From an uncultured Flavobacteriales bacterium (GTDB lineage: Bacteria; Bacteroidota; Bacteroidia; Flavobacteriales; Weeksellaceae), in contig CALFIE010000071.1 of assembly GCA_937876095.1 (NCBI GenBank), positions 8,051 to 72,050 on the forward strand: a stretch of 64,000 bases of DNA. Reading direction: 5' to 3'. The notes beneath the pieces are model-generated. The model saw only the letters and a list, made by a program, of their open reading frames with translations. It searched no databases and was not told the origin of the DNA. Positions 50,026-59,284 of this stretch are shown here, one piece after another. The translations under genes were made by a program, and so were the position numbers. Position 1 is the stretch's first letter; every line of letters begins with the position of its first letter.

Positions 50026-50036
50026 TTTTTAGAAAT

Positions 50037-50184
50037 TAATATATTTTTAGCACACCATTTTCGTTTACATTCACTTGCAGTCCTGCTTTTCGCTGCAATT
50101 CCTCACTCCATCACTTATTCCTTTGCTTGTTGCGGGATTTCCGCTTCAATCAGGGCTAGTTTATACTTATTGTAATTCTTTTCA
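50037..50184. repeat. REP-like palindromic element between the DUF58 and zinc-ribbon genes
   Basis: Bases about 50080-50165 contain GCAGTCCTGCTTTTCGCTGC and, read on the minus strand, TAGCCCTGATTGAAGCGGAAATCC, words I know from repeated intergenic elements of flavobacterial genomes. GC content is well above the flanks. No gene is credible inside it. Confidence 0.6.
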
Positions 50185-50577
50185 TTACTTGTTATTCAAT
50201 TTATCAATTGATTTTAAAACATTTTCTCTATTTTTTTTTGAAGTCATCCATTTTGGTAATCTACTACCTAAACTTTTATTACTAAAAGGCAAATCATTCC
50301 TTTCCCTTAATGTTGCTTCTATATGATTCTTCAAAAAGTTCAAATGTCTTCTATTATATGCCCACAAATTTTGACCACAACAATCTATTGAAAACCATAA
50401 ATTATATGTGTATGTTGATCTATCTGTAATAATTTTATTATAGCCACATTTTTCACATATAATCCTCTCATTTTTCAATACAGCTGATGAATTACAAGAA
50501 TTACATTCTATAATTATTTCACTTAAAAATTCACTAATATAGGTATCATATGAATTTTTTATTCTATTTGACTTCAT
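50185..50577 (-). CDS. Zinc-ribbon protein of unknown function
   Basis: The 130-residue protein has IIIECNSCNSS...IICEKCGYNK, a four-cysteine zinc ribbon of the TFIIB/TFIIS type at about residues 22-46. A tail follows with SIDCCGQNLWAYNRRHLNFLKNHIEATLRER and RLPKWMTSKKNRENVLKSI. I know similar proteins only as hypotheticals in Bacteroidota. It interrupts the MoxR-DUF58 pair and is very AT-rich. The ending looks like a small helical nucleic-acid or protein-binding module; function unknown. Confidence 0.65.
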   Translation of the reverse strand: MKSNRIKNSYDTYISEFLSEIIIECNSCNSSAVLKNERIICEKCGYNKIITDRSTYTYNLWFSIDCCGQNLWAYNRRHLNFLKNHIEATLRERNDLPFSNKSLGSRLPKWMTSKKNRENVLKSIDKLNNK

Positions 50578-50655
50578 AATTCTAAATCAAACTCAAATAT
50601 TAATCTAGGTATTAAATGAAAAAAATCATCTAAAATTCATAATTTAAAATTGTTT

Positions 50656-51660
50656 TTATGGTGCCTGTATTTTTCCTAAAATTCGGTTGATTACTTCTTC
50701 GGTGGTGATTTCCTCAGCTTCTGCCTCGAAACTCAAGCCAATTCTGTGTCTCAACACATCTTTTGCAATCTCTTTCACATCTTCAGGAATTACAAAAGAA
50801 CGATTTTTAAGAAAAGCCATTGCTCTAGATGCAATTGCCAAATTGATACTTGCTCTTGGTGATGCTCCAAAACTGATGTAATTTTTCAGTTCAGACATTC
50901 CGTATTTTTCTGGATTTCTGGTTGCAATTACCATATCCAAAATATATTTTTCAATTTTTTCGTCCAAATAAATTTGGTTGATGGTTTTTTTGGCTTCTAT
51001 TACATCATTCAGAGAAATTACCGGTCTCACTTTCTCCTGTTGTCCGGTAGAAACCATTTTCATAATTTTTCTTTCTTCCTCAAAATCAGGATATTCTATC
51101 TTACATTTCAGCATAAAACGGTCGCTTTGTGCTTCTGGTAAAGTATAAGTACCTTCTTGATCTATAGGATTTTGCGTAGCTAAAACCAAAAAAGGTTTTG
51201 GCAGAACCATGGTTTCATCGCCTATTGTAACTTGTTTTTCTTGCATAGCTTCTAGCAAAGCTGACTGCACTTTAGACGGAGCACGATTGATTTCGTCTGC
51301 CAATACAAAATTTGCAAAAATGGGTCCTTTTTTTATAGAAAAATCATTTTCTTTGATGTTGTAAATCTGTGTACCAATCACATCTGCAGGTAACAAATCT
51401 GGTGTAAACTGTATTCTGGAAAATTCACCGTGAACTGCATCTGCTAAAGTTTTGATCGCCAAAGTTTTTGCCAAACCAGGAACTCCTTCCAGCAAAACGT
51501 GACCGTTCCCAAGAAGTCCGATTAGCAAACGCTCAATCATATAATCCTGACCTATAATTACCTTGTTGATTTCTCTGCGGAGCAGCGTAAAAAGTTGGTT
51601 CTGCTCTCCTACCTTTTGCATAAGTTGTTTGATATCTTCTGCTTGGTCTAATTCCGACAT
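50656..51660 (-). CDS. MoxR-family AAA+ ATPase
   Basis: The 334-residue MoxR ATPase has Walker A GVPGLAKT, Walker B FVLADEINRAPSKVQSALLEAMQE, sensor 1 ATQNPIDQEGTY and the ISFGASPRASINLA segment characteristic of the family. MoxR proteins act as metal- or complex-assembly chaperones with VWA partners; here these would be the DUF58, BatA and BatB products downstream. It is the first gene of the operon. Confidence 0.94.
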   Translation of the reverse strand: MSELDQAEDIKQLMQKVGEQNQLFTLLRREINKVIIGQDYMIERLLIGLLGNGHVLLEGVPGLAKTLAIKTLADAVHGEFSRIQFTPDLLPADVIGTQIYNIKENDFSIKKGPIFANFVLADEINRAPSKVQSALLEAMQEKQVTIGDETMVLPKPFLVLATQNPIDQEGTYTLPEAQSDRFMLKCKIEYPDFEEERKIMKMVSTGQQEKVRPVISLNDVIEAKKTINQIYLDEKIEKYILDMVIATRNPEKYGMSELKNYISFGASPRASINLAIASRAMAFLKNRSFVIPEDVKEIAKDVLRHRIGLSFEAEAEEITTEEVINRILGKIQAP

Positions 51661-51849
51661 AATTTTTTCAAAATTTTAATGTGTAAATTTCTAATAAATA
51701 CTTGCACTAATCAACACAATTAATGCCAAAATTGAGTTAAAATTTGTTAAAAATAAAAATTGATAAGCAAGATTCTGTTTTGTACTGCTATTTATTGCCA
51801 AAATTTGAAAAAATGGGAACAAAATTTGGGTTAAATTACATGCATCAAC

Positions 51850-51880
51850 TTTGTAATATCATATAATTAACCTAATTTTG
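51850..51880 (+). promoter_or_regulatory. Consensus promoter of the DinB-rlmB unit
   Basis: TTTG (51850-51853) and TAATTTTG (51873-51880), exactly 19 bases apart, match the Bacteroidota -33/-7 consensus. The DinB start codon follows 18 bases later, leaving a leader of about 13 bases. Confidence 0.7.
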
Positions 51881-51898
51881 GAGATTAATTCTCGCTAA

Positions 51899-52369
51899 AT
51901 GAACTATCATTTTTCGGCGCATCGCCAAATTAGAAAAAACTTGTTAGACGTGCTACAAAAAAACACGCTAGAAGATTTGCTCTACATTCCAGATGGTTTC
52001 AATAACAATATGTATTGGAATATCGCTCATACTGTTGCTACTCAACAATTATTGCACTATTATTTGAGTGGAAATCCTTTCAGAATAGATAAATATTGGG
52101 TAGAAACCTACAAAAAAGGTACGCTCCCCAATCTGCAGGTTTCACAAAGCGAAGCAGAAGATTTAGCATTTCTACTGACAGAAACTTCCAAAATTCTAAT
52201 GAAAGACTACGACGCTGATTTTTTCTCAGAATATACAACCTATACCACAAGTTTTGGATTGGATTTGAAAAGTATTCAAGACGCTATTATTTTCAATAAT
52301 ATGCACGAAACCTTGCACTATGGTTATCTTTTGGCACAGAAACGTGCTTTACTTGGCGAAAAATCGTGA
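51899..52369 (+). CDS. DinB-like superfamily protein
   Basis: The 156-residue protein has the histidines of the DinB metal site in MYWNIAHTVATQQLLHYY and NNMHETLHYGYLLAQKR, in a four-helix arrangement. DinB-like proteins include bacillithiol or mycothiol transferases and damage-induced proteins of unknown activity. It probably shares a transcript with rlmB, 75 bases downstream. Confidence 0.85.
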   Translation: MNYHFSAHRQIRKNLLDVLQKNTLEDLLYIPDGFNNNMYWNIAHTVATQQLLHYYLSGNPFRIDKYWVETYKKGTLPNLQVSQSEAEDLAFLLTETSKILMKDYDADFFSEYTTYTTSFGLDLKSIQDAIIFNNMHETLHYGYLLAQKRALLGEKS

Positions 52370-52444
52370 GAATCAAATATTTTTAATAAAAAAATCATCA
52401 ATATGGTGACTTCTCAAAGAAATTTGCCACCAAATATCCCTTAA

Positions 52445-53236
52445 ATGACCCAATTTCAACCTAAAAATCCAAGAGCGGAATCTAATAACTCAGAAAAAAA
52501 ATCAGAAGATTTCATCTTCGGATTGAGACCGGTGATTGAAGCATTAGAAGCTGGAAAAACCATCGATAAAATATTTCTACAGAATGCATTGCAAGGCACC
52601 ATTTATGCAGAACTGAAAGCACTTTTGGCGAAACACAAGATTAGACCAAATTACGTTCCGGTAGAAAAACTGAATCGCATTACCCGAAAAAATCATCAAG
52701 GTGTAGTCGCATTTATTTCTGATGTGCCTTTTGAGAAAATAGAAGATGTTTTACCCCAAATTTTTGAACGAGGTGAAGTTCCTTTTTTACTGATTTTAGA
52801 CAGATTGACCGATGTCAGAAACTTCGGGGCGATTTGCAGAACTGCAGAATGTGTAGGAATTCACGCCGTAATTTTACCAGAAAAAGGAGCAGCTCCTATC
52901 AATTCAGATGCCATAAAAACTTCTGCAGGAGCAATTTACAATATCAAAATCTGTAAAGAGAACAATTTGGCTCATACCGTAGATTTTTTGCAACAATCAG
53001 GAATTCAAGTGTTTGCATCTACCGAAAAAGCCCAAAAACTCATCTACGAAGTAGATTTCAGCAAACCTTGCGCAATTGTGATGGGAAACGAAGAAACAGG
53101 AATTTCTAAAGAAGTTCTGCATCATTCTGATGATAAAATAAAATTACCAATCGAAGGGAAAACACAATCGTTAAACGTATCTGTTGCTTGTGGAGCTGTT
53201 TTGTATGAAGCGTTGAGACAGAGATTGAGTATTTGA
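52445..53236 (+). CDS. rlmB: 23S rRNA 2'-O-methyltransferase RlmB-type (SpoU family)
   Basis: The 263-residue protein has an N-terminal substrate-binding domain (FIFGLRPVIEALEAGKTIDKIF) and a SPOUT domain with LDRLTDVRNFGAICRTAECVG, AIVMGNEETGIS and LPIEGKTQSLNVSVACGAVLYE. This two-domain form fits RlmB, which methylates G2251 in 23S rRNA; a TrmH-like tRNA role is less likely. The start lies behind the DinB gene. Confidence 0.88.
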   Translation: MTQFQPKNPRAESNNSEKKSEDFIFGLRPVIEALEAGKTIDKIFLQNALQGTIYAELKALLAKHKIRPNYVPVEKLNRITRKNHQGVVAFISDVPFEKIEDVLPQIFERGEVPFLLILDRLTDVRNFGAICRTAECVGIHAVILPEKGAAPINSDAIKTSAGAIYNIKICKENNLAHTVDFLQQSGIQVFASTEKAQKLIYEVDFSKPCAIVMGNEETGISKEVLHHSDDKIKLPIEGKTQSLNVSVACGAVLYEALRQRLSI

Positions 53237-53310
53237 AATAGATTTAATAAAAAAAACTGAAACAATCAGAAGTAAATTCTGACCAATAACAGCATAAAAA
53301 TATAATTTAA

Positions 53311-54357
53311 ATGAAAAAAATTACCGCAATTGCGTTTATTGCTATAACCCTAATTTCTTGCAAAAAAGAAACAGCAAAAATTACCAAAATAGATGAAAAA
53401 ACTGGGAAAGTTATCACCATAGAAGTCCCAAAAGATTCGGTGCAAGAAGTCAAAGCAAACCCTGCAATCAAAGACAGTTTAGGTGTGTACAAGCAATCCT
53501 TCAAACTAGAAAAAGGAAAAACCTATCCTCTTACAACGTACCAAAGAGATGTGCAAACACTTACTGCTTCTAACGGAAAATCACAAAGTGGAACCAATGA
53601 GACGACCGATGAAATGACTTTTGTAGTAGATAATGTTACCAACAAAGTGTACGATATTACGATTAATCTCATCAGTAAAAGAAATTCTCAATCTGCACAA
53701 GGAAAAACCATTGTAGTTGATACCAAATTGGCGGCTCCAAAAGAAGACCAACTGAAAATGATGTGGACCGTGAACAAAGCATTGGTTGGTAATAAACTAT
53801 CTATGAAAATGGATGAATCTGGCAATGTACTTTCTATCACAGGTTTTGAACCAGTCTATACCAAAGTAAATGCAGCTGTTTCTGGATTGGTTAAAGATCC
53901 AAAAGCAAGAAGCGGATTTTTAGAAAATTTCAAACATAGTTTTGATGAAAAAATGTTAAAAGATCAATTTGTAAAAAATTTGAAATTAATTCCAGCAAAA
54001 GGTGTGAAAATTGGTGAAAAATGGACTAATACCGAAAACGCAACTCCAGATGGAAAAGTGAAATTGACCACGACTTATACCCTAAAAAGTGTAGGAAACG
54101 GAATTGCAACTATTTCGGTAACAGGTGGAATTCCTTATAAATCTGAACAAAATTCTCAGCAAGGTATTACGCACAGTATGAGTTCTGAACTCACTCAAAA
54201 TGGAACTATTTTGCTCGACCAAAATACAGGTTGGATAGACCACCAGAATATTTCGGTGAAAACCACACAAACCGAAACAATGAGTGATGGTAAACAAAAA
54301 CAATCGATGACCAGCGTTTCTAATTCATCGGTAATGGTAAATCCAAAATCCAAATAA
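53311..54357 (+). CDS. DUF6263 family lipoprotein
   Basis: The 348-residue lipoprotein (signal ending LISCKKE) has a Lys/Thr-rich linker then a beta-rich region typical of DUF6263 (KLEKGKTYPLTTYQRDVQTL, KGVKIGEKWTN, LDQNTGWIDHQNISVKTTQTE). Function is unknown; it is probably an outer-membrane-anchored periplasmic protein. A weak hairpin ATGGAAA/TTTCCAT (54407-54433) follows its stop. Confidence 0.8.
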   Translation: MKKITAIAFIAITLISCKKETAKITKIDEKTGKVITIEVPKDSVQEVKANPAIKDSLGVYKQSFKLEKGKTYPLTTYQRDVQTLTASNGKSQSGTNETTDEMTFVVDNVTNKVYDITINLISKRNSQSAQGKTIVVDTKLAAPKEDQLKMMWTVNKALVGNKLSMKMDESGNVLSITGFEPVYTKVNAAVSGLVKDPKARSGFLENFKHSFDEKMLKDQFVKNLKLIPAKGVKIGEKWTNTENATPDGKVKLTTTYTLKSVGNGIATISVTGGIPYKSEQNSQQGITHSMSSELTQNGTILLDQNTGWIDHQNISVKTTQTETMSDGKQKQSMTSVSNSSVMVNPKSK

Positions 54358-54450
54358 TTTAAAAAATTAGTTTTTTTATTAATTAATAATTTTGATTGAA
54401 ATAAATATGGAAATCTATAACCTTAGTTTCCATTATTAAAAATAAAGAAA

Positions 54451-54672
54451 ATGAAATATATTATAGAGTTCATTCTCATAACCATCATCATTTTTTTTCT
54501 GTGGAATATTCTGAAAAGAATATTTTACAATGCATTTTATAGGCATTCTAACCAAGAAATGCAAAATAATTCACAAGAAAAATCCAAAAAAAATCTGCAA
54601 TCTAATCTCAATTGGGATGCAGAAACCATTGACTACGAGGAAATAAAAGACGAAAACAACAAGCAAAAATGA
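54451..54672 (+). CDS. DUF4834 family small membrane protein
   Basis: The 73-residue protein has one N-terminal membrane helix (about 4-22) and a Gln/Asn/Lys-rich tail ending in DAETIDYEEIKDENN, the conserved end of DUF4834. Its stop overlaps the YfhO start by four bases (ATGA), implying coupled translation. Function is unknown. Confidence 0.8.
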   Translation: MKYIIEFILITIIIFFLWNILKRIFYNAFYRHSNQEMQNNSQEKSKKNLQSNLNWDAETIDYEEIKDENNKQK

Positions 54673-57236
54673 CAAAGAACAAAAACATCTTATACATAAT
54701 CGCAAGTCTACTCATTTTTGTGGTCATTGCATTAGTCTATTCCAATCCAGTTTTGACAGGGAAAGAACTTTTTCAGCACGATATTGTGCAGTACAAAGGT
54801 GGTGCAAAAGAACTGTTGGATTACCGTGCAAAATTTGATAAAGAAACTTATTGGAGTGATTCTATGTTTGGCGGAATGCCTACTTACCAAATGGGAGCTC
54901 AATTTCGCGGTGACATTATACAACAAATAGACAATGTTCTGACCTTGCTACCAAAACCAGCCAACTTGTTGTTTCTATTGTTCGCAGGATTTTTTCTTTT
55001 GGGAATGGTAGTTACCAAAAATTGGAAATATGCACTTTTGGGAGCCACTTTTTTCGGACTTTCCACTTATTTCTACATTGCAATTGGAGCTGGACACAAT
55101 GGTAAAATACATACTGTTGCGTATTTCGCACCACTACTTGCAGGAATTTTATTGGTCTATATTCGTGAAAAATATATTTTGGGATTTGTCGTAACTGCCT
55201 TTTTTATGGGTTTACAAATGGCAGCCAATCATCCACAAATGACATATTACCTTTTTCTTGCACTCGGATTTTTATTTTTATCTGAATTGATTCGTGCTGT
55301 TCTGAAAAAAACACCAATGAAACATTTCTTGGTTTCATCTGCTATTATTGCTTTTGCAGTGATTTTGGGAGTTGCAATGAACTCGCAAAGAATTTTAGCC
55401 AATTCTGAATATGTAAAAGAAACAGTGCGAGGAAAACAAATCCTAAATTCTGAAAAAAATGACGAAAAATCTGGAATGGATGAAGAAAGTATGCTGATGT
55501 GGAGCTACGGAAAATTAGAAACCCTGAATCTATTTTTCCCAAGATTAATGGGAGGTGCAAGTAATGAAGAAGGTTCAGAAAAAATGATGAGTACCGTACA
55601 AGAAATGGTGCAAAACAATGTATCTTCTCAACAAGAAATGGATCGTATTTCCAAAGGATTTGGTTCGCTCACATATTGGGGAGACCAAGAAGGAACTTCG
55701 GGACCAGCTTATCAAGGTGCAGTTGTAGTTTTCCTGACTATCATTGGATTTTTCTTTGTTCATAAAAAGTACCGATATTGGATTTTGGGAGCAAGTATTC
55801 TCACCATTTTTTTAGCTTGGGGAAGAAATTTCCAAATTGTAAGTGATTTATTCATCAATTTTGTTCCGTTTTATAATAAATTCAGGGCACCAAGTTCTAT
55901 TTTGGTGGTCGTAGAATTGCTTTTTCCTTTGGTTGCAATGCTTGGTTTGTACCGATTTTTCAATTCTAATGAAGAAACTGAAACCAGCACCGAAAATATT
56001 TTAACCGATGATTATAAACAAAAAATCCTAACCTATGTTTCGGCATCAGTTGTTGGAATTACCCTTATTTTACTAATTTTCGGAAAATCTATGTTGGGAT
56101 TCTATACAGAAACCGAAAAAACGTATTTACCAGCTTGGTTATTGGATTTTTTGGTTGATGAACGCTTCAAAATGTTCAGAATAGATGCTTTGAAAGCACT
56201 TTTCTATGTAGCAATTACCGCTGCAGTTCTTTACTTTAGTTTAAAACAAAAAATCAGTCAAAATGTGGCGCTCATTATCATCGGATTGGTGAGTTTCTTC
56301 GATTTGTGGAGCGTAAATAAACGTTATTTGAACAATGATAATTTTGTGGACAAAAATTTTGCAGAAAATCCTTTCCAAACAGAAAGTTCTGATTTACTGA
56401 TGGAAAAAGTGGGCGACAATGCCAATTTGCAATCGCTTCTTGCCAATGCAAAAGTGAACAAAACACTCGAAACTTTGGCCGAAAAAGATAAAACACATTA
56501 CCGAATTTTCAATGCAGCATTGGGAACTTTTAGCGAGACCAATACGTCGTATTTCAAATCGTCAATTGGTGGTTATCACGCAGTGAAACTGAGAAGATAC
56601 GATGATGTCATCAATACCTATTTCCAACAAATGGATTCGGTGAAAGTGCCAAAAATTTTGAATATGCTCAATGCAAAATATTTTGTAGTGGGTGATACCG
56701 AAAATCCACAAGCAATTCCGAATCCCGAAACCAACGGAAATGCGTGGTTTGTCTCTGACCTGAAATTTGTAAACACTCCAAATGAAGAAATCCGACAAAT
56801 CAGCGAAATCGACAACAAGAAAACTGCGGTGATTTCTACGGATGACAAAGCCTATTTCACAGGTAAAAATTTGGTAGCAGACGAAACCGCCTATTTGCAA
56901 CTTACGAGTTATGAAGCCAATGAAATTGTTTTCAAAACAGAAAGTAAGACCCCACAATTAGCGGTAATTTCTGAAATCTACTATCCAAAAGGTTGGAAGA
57001 TGTTTTTAGATGAAAAAGAAGTACCATACATAAAAGCAGATTATTTATTACGTGCAGTGTATGTACCTGCAGGAAAACATTCGGTGCGAATGATTTTCGA
57101 ACCAGACGTTATTGCAAAAGGTAAAATAATATCACTGATTGCATTTGGATTGTTTTTATTGTTGTCTTTGTATGGAATTTGGGTGATTTACCGCAAATCT
57201 ATGGTAGGTACAAATCGTGATTTGTCCAATATTTAA
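54669..57236 (+). CDS. YfhO family membrane protein (glycosyltransferase-like)
   Basis: The 855-residue protein has about a dozen membrane helices in the first 560 residues, an extracytoplasmic C-terminal region (about 570-820) and a last helix (ISLIAFGLFLLLSLYGIWVIY). Key family segments are WSDSMFGGMPTYQM and NHPQMTYYLF. YfhO proteins are GT-C-type transferases, with a role in lipoteichoic acid glycosylation in Firmicutes. The last residues (GTNRDLSNI) come from a REP-like palindrome. Confidence 0.85.
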   Translation: MTKNKNILYIIASLLIFVVIALVYSNPVLTGKELFQHDIVQYKGGAKELLDYRAKFDKETYWSDSMFGGMPTYQMGAQFRGDIIQQIDNVLTLLPKPANLLFLLFAGFFLLGMVVTKNWKYALLGATFFGLSTYFYIAIGAGHNGKIHTVAYFAPLLAGILLVYIREKYILGFVVTAFFMGLQMAANHPQMTYYLFLALGFLFLSELIRAVLKKTPMKHFLVSSAIIAFAVILGVAMNSQRILANSEYVKETVRGKQILNSEKNDEKSGMDEESMLMWSYGKLETLNLFFPRLMGGASNEEGSEKMMSTVQEMVQNNVSSQQEMDRISKGFGSLTYWGDQEGTSGPAYQGAVVVFLTIIGFFFVHKKYRYWILGASILTIFLAWGRNFQIVSDLFINFVPFYNKFRAPSSILVVVELLFPLVAMLGLYRFFNSNEETETSTENILTDDYKQKILTYVSASVVGITLILLIFGKSMLGFYTETEKTYLPAWLLDFLVDERFKMFRIDALKALFYVAITAAVLYFSLKQKISQNVALIIIGLVSFFDLWSVNKRYLNNDNFVDKNFAENPFQTESSDLLMEKVGDNANLQSLLANAKVNKTLETLAEKDKTHYRIFNAALGTFSETNTSYFKSSIGGYHAVKLRRYDDVINTYFQQMDSVKVPKILNMLNAKYFVVGDTENPQAIPNPETNGNAWFVSDLKFVNTPNEEIRQISEIDNKKTAVISTDDKAYFTGKNLVADETAYLQLTSYEANEIVFKTESKTPQLAVISEIYYPKGWKMFLDEKEVPYIKADYLLRAVYVPAGKHSVRMIFEPDVIAKGKIISLIAFGLFLLLSLYGIWVIYRKSMVGTNRDLSNI
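57204..57227. repeat. REP-like palindrome, copy 1 (in YfhO 3' end)
   Basis: ACAAATC-GT-GATTTGT (57210-57225), with GTAGG on one side, overlaps the last YfhO codons. Its reverse complement matches 57715-57738 at 22 of 24 bases. Confidence 0.75.
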
Positions 57237-57259
57237 AAAATTGAAAAATATTTTTAAAA

Positions 57260-57691
57260 ATGTCCCAAGAAAAATATCAATTTGAAGATAATGACAAAAA
57301 CATGTTGCCAAGAATATCTTTTACAAAAAAGATATTTTATTATGGCATTTGTATCTTAATTGCAATAATAATTTTCACAAGTTTATATTATGGCCAATTT
57401 GTATTGCCTGGAAAAAGAAATTCAAATATGTATTTCAAAGGGATTTCATTGTACATTTTAATTGTGTCGGGATTAACATGGATTTATCATTTTGGGGTTC
57501 AAATATTTGCGGATAAATATCATGATGATGAAATGAAAAACAACCTATATTTTAAACAAACGTATAATACGAGAATTTTAGGGGTTATTTTATTAATAAT
57601 ATCATATTTAGTTTCTGTTTTCACACTAGATTCGAAAGGAAATTCAAAATTTATAGATCCAAAATATAAAAAGGAAAAAATTATTTATTAA
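57260..57691 (+). CDS. Orphan membrane protein between REP-like palindromes
   Basis: The 143-residue protein has three likely membrane helices (about 27-46, 58-76 and 106-124) and charged loops. I recognise no family. Base composition is even more AT-rich than its neighbours. It is bracketed by two near-identical palindromes (57204 and 57715) that separate the YfhO and glycosyltransferase genes, which suggests an inserted cassette. Confidence 0.6.
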   Translation: MSQEKYQFEDNDKNMLPRISFTKKIFYYGICILIAIIIFTSLYYGQFVLPGKRNSNMYFKGISLYILIVSGLTWIYHFGVQIFADKYHDDEMKNNLYFKQTYNTRILGVILLIISYLVSVFTLDSKGNSKFIDPKYKKEKIIY

Positions 57692-57714
57692 TTAAAAAAA
57701 TCTATGATTTTTTT

Positions 57715-57738
57715 GAACAAATCACGATTTGTCCCTAC
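57715..57738. repeat. REP-like palindrome, copy 2
   Basis: ACAAATC-AC-GATTTGT (57717-57732) followed by CCCTAC. Inverted relative to copy 1, and the only marked structure in the gap before the glycosyltransferase. Confidence 0.75.
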
Positions 57739-57756
57739 ATCAAAATAAAATAAAAA

Positions 57757-59112
57757 TTGCAAAACGAAACGTACATTCCACAACCAAAGAAGATACTGAT
57801 TATCTCCTATTATTGGCCACCTTCAGGTGGACCCGGAGTTCAGCGTTGGTTAAAATTTGCAAAATATTTGCCCGAATTTGGTTGGGAACCTACCCTTTTC
57901 ATTCCAGAAAATCCGAGTTATCCGATCATAGATGAAACATTGGTACAAGAAGTTCCAGAAAATATAGAAATCATCAAAACCAAAATTTGGGAACCTTATC
58001 AGTTGGCCGAAAAATTTGGTCGGGATAATAAAAAATTCAAGGCAGGACAATTTGATGTAGGCGAAAACCAATCGTGGAAATCCAAATTGTCGATTTTTGT
58101 ACGAGGTAATTTTTTCATTCCAGATGCGCGAATTTTTTGGGTAAAACCATCCATCATATTTTTGAAAAAATTTTTAGCAGAAAACCATTTTGATGCCTTG
58201 GTTACAACAGGACCACCTCATTCTTTGCATTTGATTGGGCTTGGTCTGAAAGAGCAATTCCCCAATTTGAAATGGATTGCCGATTTCAGAGATCCATGGA
58301 CAGAAATTTCGTATTATAAGCACCTGAAACTGACCAAATCAGCCGATGCAAAACACCGAAAATTAGAAAAAAAAGTGTTTGAAAATGCCGATATTACGTT
58401 GGCTACCAGTTACACCGATGCAGAAAATTTCAGAAAAAAAGGAGCGAATGCAATTTGTATTACCAATGGTTTTGATATTGAAGTAAATCAAGAAAATTCA
58501 AAAACTTCAAATTTATTAAAAAGTAAATCTCAAAACACTCAAATACTCAATAACTTAAACACTCAAAAATTCACCCTAAGTTATGTCGGTGTTCTAGAAC
58601 AACTGCGGAATCCTGAAATTTTGTGGGAAACCTTATCCGAAATTTTGCAAGAAAATAAGGACTTTAGTAATGATTTTGAATTAAAATTTGTAGGAAGAGT
58701 TGATGATAAAATTTTGCAAAAACTGGAATCAACTCCACTCAAAAATCACCTCAAAAATTTAGGATATCTTTCTCATAATCAATCAAATATAGAGATGCAG
58801 CATTCTTCTCTTCTACTTTTGACCAATTTTCCGCAAGAAACTTCCAAAGGAATTATTCCAGGTAAGATTTTTGAATATTTAGCAAACGGAAATCCGATAC
58901 TTTCTTTTGGTCCAAATGATGCAGATGTTGCCCAAATTTTAGATAAAACCAATGCAGGAAAGCACTTCACTTACAACGATTCTGCAAATCTTAAATCCTA
59001 CTTACTGGAAAAATACCACGATTGGAAATCCGGAGTAACTCCTGAAAAAAACAGCAATATCGAAGAATTCACCCGTAGAAATCTCACCAAAAAATTGGCG
59101 GAAATTTTGTAA
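57757..59112 (+). CDS. GT4-type glycosyltransferase
   Basis: The 451-residue protein starts at TTG (57757), since no ATG precedes the first strand KILIISYYWPPSGGPGVQRW, the N-terminal donor-loop motif of GT4 enzymes. The C-terminal GT1 half includes FTLSYVGVLEQLRNPEILWE and IIPGKIFEYLANGNPIL, with the donor-binding Glu. About 25 residues (from SKTSNLLK to LNTQK) between the halves are read from a CTCAAA-type word repeat, an in-frame insertion. It probably builds a surface polysaccharide; the sugar is unknown. Confidence 0.85.
   Translation: MQNETYIPQPKKILIISYYWPPSGGPGVQRWLKFAKYLPEFGWEPTLFIPENPSYPIIDETLVQEVPENIEIIKTKIWEPYQLAEKFGRDNKKFKAGQFDVGENQSWKSKLSIFVRGNFFIPDARIFWVKPSIIFLKKFLAENHFDALVTTGPPHSLHLIGLGLKEQFPNLKWIADFRDPWTEISYYKHLKLTKSADAKHRKLEKKVFENADITLATSYTDAENFRKKGANAICITNGFDIEVNQENSKTSNLLKSKSQNTQILNNLNTQKFTLSYVGVLEQLRNPEILWETLSEILQENKDFSNDFELKFVGRVDDKILQKLESTPLKNHLKNLGYLSHNQSNIEMQHSSLLLLTNFPQETSKGIIPGKIFEYLANGNPILSFGPNDADVAQILDKTNAGKHFTYNDSANLKSYLLEKYHDWKSGVTPEKNSNIEEFTRRNLTKKLAEIL
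58520..58572 (+). repeat. Word repeat inside the glycosyltransferase gene
   Basis: ACTCAAATACTCAATAACTT-type words repeat through this stretch and resemble the intergenic tract at 60169-60215. The frame stays open, encoding Asn/Gln/Leu/Ser-rich residues. Confidence 0.6.
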
Positions 59113-59284
59113 TAATTATAGTTCTTTCTCCGAAAAGGAGCAAAAGATTTTTGCCGTAATAGAATTCAAAAGTGAGCAAAATCTTCACTAAAAATACATT
59201 TCACTTTTGCAACCTATTGAATTTTACTATTTTTCATTACTAATAAATAAACTTTTGCGGTAAAAAAAATCTACTTCGTTTTAC
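59113..59284. repeat. Possible diverged dispersed-repeat copy (D)
   Basis: Read on the minus strand the gap contains TTTACCGCAAAAGTTTATT and, near the other end, GCAAAAATCTTTTGCTCC, resembling the ends of the 200-base repeat. The match is weak. No gene is visible here. Confidence 0.35.
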
